From Clavulina sp. PMI_390 (taxonomy: Eukaryota > Basidiomycota > Agaricomycetes > Cantharellales > Hydnaceae): a stretch of 14,792 nucleotides of DNA. The DNA lies in the NCBI GenBank assembly GCA_015039315.1, contig WIDE01000278.1, forward strand, positions 1-14,792, in the 5' to 3' direction. Shown here piece by piece: positions 8,157 through 14,792 of the stretch; positions within the stretch are counted from its first letter, which is position 1; each line of letters begins with the position of its first letter. Both the position numbers and the translations under genes were made by a program. The notes beneath the pieces were generated by a model. The model was not told the origin of the DNA. It saw only the letters and a list, made by a program, of their open reading frames with translations, and searched no databases.

Positions 8157-9758
8157 TCAATGAGTAATCGCAGGTGTTCTAGCCGCCGTAGCGGTGATGA
8201 GAGGTGGAGATTGAATTGGTGGGAGTGTGGCATTATTCGTTGACGAGATAGTGGGCCGCATAGTGCGATCGCCGTCATCCGTAGTAACGCGACTCCTAAG
8301 ATTGGCAAAAGTATCGTCTCCTATAGCGAAACTGTTAGTTTCGTCAGCAGTATGAGCGGCGGGTTGTAAAGTCGTTGACCCTTGACGAAGTCCGTCTGCA
8401 AAGATACTGTAAGTTCCCACTGGATTGGTGTCGGGAGCAAGGCTAAAGCCAGTCCTTAGGTTGCCCGTCACTCGTGGACGATCAGGAGAGTCGTAAGGCA
8501 GGTTGACAAGCGTTCGAGCGTGTCGAACCGTAGTTGGAGGCTCCGCGCCAACAGGCAGAGCCAGCTGATCTCAACGAGGGGAATATACTCGCCAAAACAA
8601 ATACTCATCGCGAGCAACATCCTTAGCTTGAGCCAGACGAATAGAATCGTCCTGATAGTAGGGGTATCGGTCAGACGGTACCACTGCTTTTACGCGATTA
8701 GTAGCTAAGAAAGCTGCTTCGCTTTTACAAAGCTCAGCAGTGAGAGCATGTCCACGATATCCTCTGAGATCACGTCGAGTTAGCCATTCCTCAACATTCT
8801 CAGGGGGATGCTCAATTGAAATCACGCTAGCAGTAGGAGTGGGCGGAGCCACTCCCACGCTCTCATCGAACAGGCCTAGGTGGAGCTTGATGTGGGCCTG
8901 TACATGGTCAAGAGCTTTGTTGATACGTGCTCAAAGCTTAATGTCGGCAGCTTTGACTAGATAACAAGTGTTTTGATTAGTTAAATGCTGTCGAATCAAA
9001 TTACCTTCGTCAATATGGAATGGCGTAGCAGTCAATTCCGGATCTGCCAACGAAACGACTTCTTGCGCCTCGAGGATGCACCGCTCGAGAAGCGGAATAG
9101 CTTCGAGCAAAATGGCAAGCGTGGTTTCATTGAGATGCCAGCGCGTCTGTTGTCCATTCACCGTCTTGTATATGTAATTGTTGGGATTGACGGATTCCTG
9201 GTGCGAAGGAACAGCGTGACCTGGAGATGATTGGAGCCAGGAAGTGAGGAAGTTGAGGTAGCTTGGCGCGTCCTCCTGTTGTTGTAGCTCACGCGGATAA
9301 TTCTCCATGGGTTGGTGGAGCGGGTCGAATACCTCGAGAATGTCCGCACCTATACGAGATTTGGGAGGGAGATACACAATAGAGGTGGCGCCCTCGGCAT
9401 CCTTATTACGAGGAGTTAGCCGGACCACCACCCCTTCGTCAGTAGTATAGTATTGCCCTTTAGTGTCATCCTTAGGATAGACGAATTGAGTAGGGCCTTC
9501 CGGAAGAGGAGCCTCCTCTTGAACGGACTCCACGGAACCTTTATTAGTGGACTCCTCAAACACATATGAACCTCGTGTTCGAGTACTCATGCCCAGTTCA
9601 ATGTTAGGGCTGCGAGCGGGCTTAAGCTCTGACTCGCTGAAAGACTCGTTACGGGACCGGTGTTGGGTCCACTGGGACCCAGAAGGCTCAATTGAGAATC
9701 CACCAGGAGGAGCGGGCATACCTTCTGACTGCTCATTGCCACAAGGCAAGCTCAACAT
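8157..9758 (-). pseudogene. Gag N-terminal extension
   Basis: The same frame as the capsid runs upstream for about 530 codons through TGAs at 8931, 8571 and 8157. The first in-frame ATG after the putative primer-binding site is at 9758 (MLSLPCGNE), with a second at 9719 (MPAPPGG); either could be the start. Proline/serine-rich stretches alternate with short helical ones (for example LAILLEAIPLLERCILEAQEVV and VEEWLTRRDLRGYRGHALTAELC). I do not recognise a domain. With it, Gag would be about 1050 residues, long for a Ty3/gypsy Gag. Its frame continuity with the capsid is direct sequence evidence that it belongs to Gag. Confidence 0.72.
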
Positions 9759-9782
9759 GGCGAGAGCGAATACGTTCACTAG

Positions 9783-9803
9783 GGATTCGCGGTTACTCCA
9801 CCA
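9783..9803 (-). other. Putative primer-binding site
   Basis: In element orientation TGGTGGAGTAACCGCG begins one base after TTACA, the five bases that match the LTR end. A leading TGG complements the CCA end of a tRNA, as in most LTR elements. I cannot name the tRNA; the complementary 3' end would read ...GTTACTCCACCA. Confidence 0.45.
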
Positions 9804-9809
9804 ATGTAA

Positions 9810-10166
9810 CACAGCCTGGAAAGATTGCTATCCTAGGCAAAAATACCATCAAGAAACCCTTAATTGATACTAATTATCTCAAGGGTATTTGACCCTTGGA
9901 TACAGTAATGTATAGTCAGAGTATTTTTGGAGAGTTTTTTTTTCAAGGATACAGATGTGTTTAATGACTAGGATACTGTAAAACTGAATTCCTGTTCATG
10001 GTATCCCAGCCATTACACACATCTGTATCCTTGAAAAAGAAACTCTTCAAAAAAACTCTGACTATACATTACTGTATCCAAGGGTCAAATGCCCTTGAGA
10101 TAATTAGTATCAATTAAGGGTTTCTTGATGGTATTTTGCCCAGGATATCAATCTTTCCAGGCTGTG
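9810..10166. mobile_element. Near-perfect palindromic foldback element (CACAG-type MITE)
   Basis: Arms 9810-9976 and 10001-10166 are reverse complements with only about ten differences (roughly 93-94% by eye), separated by a 24-base loop. Ends are CACAGCCTGGAAAGA and its reverse complement, ending CTGTG. The first 15 bases match those of the element at 11386-12139 at 13 positions. No coding capacity is apparent. The flanks do not show a 3-bp duplication (TAA before, ATA after), unlike its two relatives. The element sits exactly where the 5' LTR should start. I infer insertion into the LTR end followed by a rearrangement that removed the rest of the LTR. A transcript would form a hairpin of about 166 bp. 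Confidence 0.88.
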
Positions 10167-10368
10167 ATATGTCATGCACAACAGCACAAGGACCCTGTCA
10201 CAAAGTGTGCCTTGGTGACAACCTTGAGCAGCAAGGAGATCTGACAATATGGTTTCCAGCTTGTCTCTTGCAAAATGAAAGCATAATTGACACAAGAAGT
10301 AGCGTTCCAAGTAAGCAATCAATCATCAATTGTGGATGAAATAACCTATCCTAGGAGCACAATAGCAC
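10167..10368. other. Non-coding sequence right of the palindrome
   Basis: No LTR sequence, domain or RNA gene is seen here, so the 5' LTR of the retrotransposon does not resume beyond the palindrome. Confidence 0.4.
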
Positions 10369-10490
10369 TGCCAGGGAAACCATGCATACTGAGGGGAGAT
10401 ACCCCCATATGCTCAGGGAAACAATACCCTTACTCAGGGAATCAATACCTACCTCAGGGAGAAAACACTGTATGCTTGGGGAATCAAACC
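10369..10490 (+). repeat. Degenerate ~20-22-bp tandem repeat
   Basis: About six diverged units with the core CTCAGGGAATCAATAC follow each other with starts near 10369, 10389, 10412, 10433, 10453 and 10475. The core differs only slightly from the CTCTGGGAATCAACAC unit at 283-820, so this is a second, older locus of the same repeat family. Confidence 0.75.
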
Positions 10491-10738
10491 TTTTACCCAA
10501 AATTCTAGGAAAATTGAAATAAGTGTACAGAAAATCTGAATGAGTAGCAAATGTACTAGGCTAGTCCATTTGGTTCCCCATTCCAGATGTACTTTTATGA
10601 TGCAAAAACCTTGTACATTTAGCACACATTCAGAATAGAATTTGAAAATGATTTTTGTCTTATAATAATGTAGATTAGAGTACATATTTTTCACAATATA
10701 ACCCTTTGTACATCATTTTTATCATGGTGTGGGAGATG
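10491..10738. other. AT-rich spacer without a recognisable gene
   Basis: AT-rich sequence between two repeat stretches. Minus-strand open frames here give no recognisable protein. Confidence 0.4.
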
Positions 10739-10794
10739 GGTATTGATCCCCAGAGCAAAGTATTGATTCCCAGAGGGAGGTCTGATTCCCCTTA
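10739..10794 (-). repeat. Inverted copy of the 20-bp repeat
   Basis: Three units (starting near 10739, 10760 and 10780) read GTATTGATTCCCAGAG on the plus strand, which is CTCTGGGAATCAATAC on the minus strand. This is the same core as the repeats at 283-820 and 10369-10490, in opposite orientation. Confidence 0.75.
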
Positions 10795-10999
10795 GCTGAA
10801 GTATTTTGCTTTTATCTCTGTCAATTCTATAGCTATTGGAAAATGGTTTGCAGATCCTGAAACTAGATTTTCTCTATTTAATGGTGTGTTTAGTTGTTTA
10901 CTTTTGTTTATTCCAATATGCGTAGTGCCAAATGCATGTCATCAGACACTAGACCACATCTGGCATAGGACTCAAATATATGTTTACTTCTGTTTACAT
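10795..10999. other. Non-coding sequence before the LINE remnant
   Basis: No convincing domain is seen. Short overlapping frames may hold decayed upstream parts of the reverse-transcriptase remnant that follows, but I cannot support them. Confidence 0.35.
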
Positions 11000-11385
11000 G
11001 GAGGGTCAGCCATCAGTTTGCACTTCCTCATCCCCACATGCTTCACTCAACCGCATTGCGGACTCTGCTGCATTTCAGGCAGCTTGCTCCAGCCAAGCCC
11101 CTCATGCACCCAAGCCAACTTTCTTTATGGACAAGTATGCACTCTGGTCATCAACCAACAGCTGGATAGACAGTAACATTGTGGAGGCCATTGATAACAG
11201 CTTGGCACTCATCACGGCACAATCTGACACATGCGCAACTACATGCAAACTCTATGACCTATATGATTCCCACCTGCCTCCATACTACCCATACCATCTC
11301 TCCCCATCCACCTATTCCTTGACTGTCCAACTCCAGAGTTGCTCCGGCCAGCTGCCAATGGCTGACACCCTGTTTATGCAGAGAA
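11000..11385 (+). pseudogene. LINE-like reverse transcriptase remnant, 5' piece (RNase H end)
   Basis: The frame open through this region contains SLNRIADSAAFQAA, which resembles the N-x-x-AD end of the RNase H domain of fungal LINE polyproteins. It then has PTFFMDKYALWSSTNSWIDSNI and HLPPYYPYHLSPSTYSLTVQLQ, which resemble the stretch after RNase H in Agaricomycete LINE proteins (family knowledge, moderate certainty). The remnant is truncated at its 5' end; no RT catalytic motif is in the window. It stops at 11385, where a foldback element is inserted; the same frame resumes after it. LINE proteins nick DNA and prime reverse transcription at the target; this copy is dead. Confidence 0.62.
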
Positions 11386-12139
11386 CACAGCATGCAAAGA
11401 GCCATTTATCAGGGGCAAATATCTTCAGATAATGGTAGTAATAGTTCAGTTCAACTGATCATATGTTGGGTCAGAAAAAGAGTTGCCATATTCTGAATAA
11501 GCAAATTCATATGTCACCTTGATAAATAAGTTGGAATGCTCTATATGTACAACAGTTTATCAGACCTGAAATATTTTTGAATGTTTTGTATTATGTATAT
11601 GTTAAGTTCCGGATTTTACAGCCAGACAAATTTGGAATATCTTGCAAATCAGGCTGGATGAGGTATGTGTGCCTTATTCAGAATTCCTCCCAGATATATC
11701 TGCCTGGTATATGTATTCTATATATGTGTCTCCTTACATAGGCTAGATAGGTTCAGAGAGGTTGTTGCACATCAGCTGCAGCCTCTTGGAGGATGCCCAT
11801 ATTTACCCCATATTCCATGGGGGAATATGCAAGACTGATTCCAGATAAAGCACTCATCTTCCCTGCAGACTGATTTGCAAGATATTCCAAATCTGTCTGG
11901 CTGTAAAATCTAAAACTTAACATATATATAATACAAAACATTCAAGAATATTTCAGGTCTGATAAACTGTTGTACATATAGAGCATTCCAACTTATTTAT
12001 CAAGGTGACATATGAATTTGCTTATTCAGAATATGGCAACTCTTTTTCTGACCCAACATATGATCAGTTGAACTGAACTATTACTACCATTATCTGAAGA
12101 TATTTGCCCCTGATAATAAATGGCTCTTTGCATGCTGTG
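11386..12139. mobile_element. Foldback element with ~270-bp inverted arms (CACAG-type MITE)
   Basis: Arms 11386-11654 and about 11869-12139 are reverse complements with only a 3-base indel and a handful of substitutions (about 97% by eye), around a spacer of about 214 bases. Ends read CACAGCATGCAAAGA and the reverse complement, ending CTGTG. A 3-bp duplication GAA flanks it (11383-11385 and 12140-12142). Removing the element and one GAA rejoins the reading frame of the LINE remnant, which fixes both ends. The spacer contains a small palindrome (CATATTCC/GGAATATG, 11809-11829) but no protein; the open frame inside it is spurious. CACAG ends plus a 3-bp duplication fit the CACTA/CMC superfamily. 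High arm identity suggests the youngest insertion here. Confidence 0.92.
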
Positions 12140-12557
12140 GAATGACATCTTTACTAGCTTGTCACTTTGGCTGCGGCGCTTCATGAGAAACCATGCACCA
12201 TATATTTGTTCACTGTCCCCACTCAAATTCCCTCTGTCTTGAAGCAAGTTCTTGGCTCCAACAGCAGCTCGCCAAGCTTGTCAAGGACCTACCAGAGCCC
12301 CACAGAGCCAAGATGTCCTCCCTCATCTCACACTTATTCTCCAACAATGATGACATTTGGGTGATGGGACAGACACGCTACTACGTGGGACACATCCCTT
12401 GCTACATGATGTACTCCCCAGGCCATCCGCCCCAAAAATTTATGGGAAGCTCGCTCAAACACTCCATACTGCTTCCATCCACCTCGCCTGCCGTATATGG
12501 GAGCAGATGGCTCGAATCCAACTCCCTCCTCTTATGAACAATTCCTCCTTTGATTGA
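12140..12557 (+). pseudogene. LINE-like reverse transcriptase remnant, 3' piece (zinc-knuckle tail)
   Basis: Continuing the frame from 11385 through a single GAA, the sequence reads TSLLACHFGCGAS, a TGA stop (12184-12186), then ETMHHIFVHCPH. This C-x3-C...HHIFVHC arrangement is the C-terminal zinc-knuckle signature of many fungal LINE reverse transcriptases. A helical tail follows (LEASSWLQQQLAKLVKDLPEPHRAKM...DDIWVMGQTRYYVGHIP). Near 12400 the frame shifts by one base and continues with LHDVLPRPSAPKIYGKLAQTLHTASIHLACRIW, ending in a TGA at 12555-12557. The remnant therefore carries a stop, a frameshift and a transposon insertion. Confidence 0.68.
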
Positions 12558-12740
12558 TTACTTTCTTTGACATTAGTCCTGCATTCCGTCTGTTTTCCTT
12601 CCTTTATTTGTTTCCAGTTTCCTTCTCCTATTGGTGACATGGTTCATAGTTTTCTGTGTACCTTAGTTAGCTTTGCTTTTGGAGTCAGCTCAATTCATTG
12701 TTATTCATTTGCATTCTGACCTTGAGGATATAGGGAAATG
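12558..12740 (+). other. Probable 3' untranslated end of the LINE remnant
   Basis: T-rich sequence directly follows the end of the reverse-transcriptase remnant without a recognisable gene. I assign it to the LINE by position only; no poly(A) or short tandem end that would mark the boundary is clear. Confidence 0.3.
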
Positions 12741-13469
12741 TAGGGGGGAATCAGGCTGCTAGCAGAGGTTGAGACCAGTGGCTAGCTGTGGCTCACTCCT
12801 GACTAGGTCCATGTGAATGAGTGGAAAATCCTAATCTGCAATTAAGGAAAAAGAGGGTGTTAGTAGAGAGAGTTGCAAGAAAGTTGCTAATCTTGATTGG
12901 AGAAAAGGGTGGAATCTCAATTCGAGTCAATTGGATGATTGGGACAGATCTGACTAGTAGCAGAAAGCCAATTGCTTCCACAGGTGTCACATAGCTGTCA
13001 AATGTCATGCTACCACAGTCACTTCCAGAGCCGGTGGTCAGGTACTTTGGGCAAATCTACTGTGAGAGGTACAGGAGATGGCTGTGTGTGCTATGGATGG
13101 AAGGTCCAAGATGCTGAGAGGCTCTGAAGGAGATGCAATCTGGTGGTGCAGGTGTTGATAGTGCTGATTGGTTCTTAGGTTCTGGGGACAAGGGGCCTGG
13201 TCTTCTAAGGAGAGCCAAGCAACATGGAGAAGGGGGAAAACTCAGATATGATTCATTACCACCAGTAATGGGGTCTGGTAAATATATATCTAACTAGTTC
13301 TTAGGGGTTATGACAAGATGCATGTGTAGCTTCAAGAAAGGGGTAGGAGCAGTCAGGGAAGCACAGTTGGGGCAGTGTAGAGGGATGAAACATGATGACA
13401 CAATTGGGGGCCCAGCAAGATGACAAGATGAAATGATGGGAAGAGGTGTTTGGTGCAGTGCAGCGATCA
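12741..13469. other. Purine-rich region without a recognisable gene
   Basis: About 730 bases with no long open frame on either strand, no recognised domain and no tRNA-like structure noticed. Probably old intergenic or decayed repeat DNA. Confidence 0.4.
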
Positions 13470-13700
13470 CACAGCTTGGATGCTGTAGTTTTAAGGAGTT
13501 ATCCAGGGTTGAAGGAGTTGGTAGCTGAGTTGAATGAATAGCAGTTCATGTTCATATAGAGGCTGATCCAGCTTGAACTTTGTTCAGGTTGGATTCCACT
13601 TCTAGAGTCTGATTGAGCTATTCTTGCAAAGACCCTCCATGTTCTTGATATTCTTGAGGATACAGATCAGGGATAACTTGAAAGCTCAGCTCTAGCTGTG
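13470..13700. mobile_element. Possible fourth, very degenerate palindromic element
   Basis: The stretch begins CACAGC (13470) and ends GCTGTG (13700). Its midpoint, near 13585, coincides with a local palindrome (TCCAGCTTGAAC / GTTCAGGTTGGA). Both arms also carry GTTATCC about 25-35 bases from the ends and GAATAGC further in, in inverted relation. No 3-bp duplication is seen (TCA before, ACC after). This fits an old relative of the other three palindromes but could be chance. Confidence 0.3.
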
Positions 13701-14400
13701 ACCTGAATGCAGTATTCTGGGGAGAGCCAGGGCAGAACCTTTGGTAAGGTAGACCCCAGAGAAGTGTTTTTTGAGTTCTGGAATTTTCATTTCCAAACGT
13801 TAGTGCATATAGGAGTGAAGCCTTCAATTTGATTCAACAAGAAGCTGAAAGCACCTGGGAAGAAACAAATAAAAATCACAAATGGTGACTGCATGGGACC
13901 TATTTTGCAGTTGCTGAGTTATGTGCAGGTTTGCTTCATCTCAGTCTATGCCCCTCCCTGATGGAAGTCTGTAGCTGGGCCAGAACCTTTGTAGTGCCAT
14001 ATGAATAGGCTAGGCTTGCTACATAGCACCTGTTGAGGTCCAATATCCTTTCATGAACTGGAGCCAAACTGTTCTGGCCTCCCCAGGGCCAGAGAACCTG
14101 ATCATAGAGGCTGACTGCATAGAGTGCATCCCATGATCCATGATCAACAGAGGAAGCTAGAAGCCCATGGTTTGAGTTTCAATCCTCAACTTGAGTTTGA
14201 TGCCTCAAAGGAACTCCAAAGAGGCGAGTGCTATGTGATCACCAGAGACAGTTCTCTACGCTGGTACAGAGACTTTAATGAGTCTTATTGATGTACATAA
14301 ATTCCTTGGTAGTAGAGGTGAAATGCACTTGCACATGCTTCATTAGCCAAGCTGAACTAAAGCCTTGTTTCCTTGTATGCTCAACATCATATTAGACTAT
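13701..14400. other. Region without a recognisable gene
   Basis: No supported gene. The only open frame of note, on the minus strand at 13618-13827, overlaps the candidate palindrome and resembles nothing I know. Confidence 0.4.
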
Positions 14401-14792
14401 ACAAGAGCAGGAAGAACAACCAGAAGCTGATTGGCTCGCTTGCACGGTCCGTGTTGCCCCTCTTAGGCCCGCATGTGTGACGTGACGGGTCCTGTTGCTC
14501 GCGGTGTTTGGGCCTCCGTGTCTCAAACTGCCACCTCTCACTTCCCTCAGTTATCGTGCTATCATCACGGATGCCATGCCAACTTTCTTATAATGCCGAG
14601 GCTGTTTGCAGTCAGCGGCGTTGTGCTCAGCAATCCTAGCGCGCAAGAGAAGATGAGCGAGTCAAGGGTCTGCAACAAGCTTGACATCATGGACTTTTGT
14701 TTTCTGACATCCAGGCGCTCGGTTCGGATGCTCTATGTACTCCTTGGGATGCCCAACCGTGTCAGTACTGCAGCTGCCTTTGCCTTTGATTA
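14401..14792. promoter_or_regulatory. Possible promoter-like edge of a gene region
   Basis: Base composition becomes visibly richer in G+C and CpG than the preceding 2 kb. CCAAT-box (ATTGG at about 14430), TGACGTGA at about 14475 and, on the minus strand, ATTATAAGAAAG near 14590 are motif-like. A plus-strand frame beginning at the ATG at about 14690 (MDFCFLTSRRSVRMLY) is open to the window end but unrecognised. This may be the flank of a host gene lying outside the window; the evidence is weak. Confidence 0.2.

Larger units (their letters stand above)
946..9809 (-). mobile_element. Ty3/gypsy chromovirus-type LTR retrotransposon, decayed, 5' LTR lost
   Basis: On the minus strand, the order from high to low coordinate is: putative primer-binding site, long Gag, zinc knuckle, aspartic protease, RT, RNase H, integrase, chromodomain, polypurine tract, 3' LTR. 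RT before integrase and a C-terminal chromodomain define Ty3/gypsy chromoviruses. The remaining length is about 8.86 kb; a complete copy with two 429-bp LTRs would be about 9.3 kb. It cannot be autonomous now, with 16 in-frame stops and only one LTR. Nearly all stops are TGA in TTGA context, which points to decay by C-to-T change at CpG rather than random damage; the only frame change is at the expected Gag/Pol boundary. The right end is inferred from five bases (TTACA in minus-strand sense) matching the LTR end next to the primer-binding site. Confidence 0.93.

Noticed and set aside
1693..8934. TGA reassigned to an amino acid or recoded by RNA editing
   Set aside because: The many TGAs would all be former CGA codons at TCGA sites, which CpG mutation explains simply. 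A TAG and a missing LTR also show that this copy is dead.
9832..9837. CTAGG as the partner of the target duplication at 941-945
   Set aside because: It lies inside the palindrome arm, not at the element boundary, and five bases recur by chance.
10344..10357. CCTATCCTAGG as a remnant of the lost 5' LTR end plus target duplication
   Set aside because: Only about seven bases match the LTR end CCTATCC and nothing of the adjacent LTR is found; chance is sufficient.
10449..10694. Minus-strand open frame in the right flank
   Set aside because: AT-rich, no recognisable domain, and partly over the tandem repeat.
11753..11941. Minus-strand open frame inside the foldback element
   Set aside because: It spans spacer and arm of the palindrome and resembles no protein; not a transposase.
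13618..13827. Minus-strand open frame
   Set aside because: Short, unrecognised, overlaps the candidate degenerate palindrome; no promoter or intron signals support it.

Overview
The window looks like repeat-rich, gene-poor chromosomal DNA of a filamentous fungus, most likely a basidiomycete (Agaricomycete-like). The pointers are a chromodomain-bearing Ty3/gypsy retrotransposon, a LINE-type reverse transcriptase remnant with an HHIFVHC zinc-knuckle tail, AT-richer flanks and no bacterial gene organisation. The species assignment is inference. I see no convincing host protein-coding gene; only the last ~390 bases change in composition in a way that could be the edge of genic DNA.

Layout: 1-282 has no recognisable gene. 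283-820 is a 20-bp minisatellite interrupted at 349-739 by a degenerate palindromic element. 946-9809 is one large Ty3/gypsy chromovirus on the minus strand: a single LTR (946-1374), polypurine tract, chromodomain, integrase, RNase H, RT, protease, zinc knuckle, capsid and a very long Gag N-terminus, ending in a putative primer-binding site at about 9803. Its domains and catalytic residues are essentially intact, but the reading frame is cut by 16 in-frame stops; 15 are TGA and 14 of those lie in the context TTGA, i.e. at former TCGA sites. The 5' LTR is missing: at the point where it should begin lies a 357-bp near-perfect palindrome (9810-10166).

10167-10980 holds two more stretches of a related ~20-bp repeat, one in each orientation. 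About 11000-12557 is a dead LINE-like reverse transcriptase (end of RNase H plus the C-terminal zinc-knuckle region), split by a 754-bp foldback element (11386-12139) flanked by a 3-bp duplication. The remainder to about 14400 has no recognisable gene, apart from one faint candidate palindrome at 13470-13700.

The main discovery is a family of palindromic, non-autonomous elements. Three copies share the ends 5'-CACAG...CTGTG-3' (two of them CACAGCNTGNAAAGA) and have no obvious coding capacity. Two have clear 3-bp target duplications (TCT and GAA). In both cases, mentally removing the element and one duplication restores the interrupted unit: a perfect 20-bp repeat period at 345-758, and an open frame in the LINE at 11385/12143. 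The copies span a range of ages, from arms of about 97% identity to strongly diverged. The most economical reading is a CACTA/CMC-like MITE family; no transposase is present in the window.
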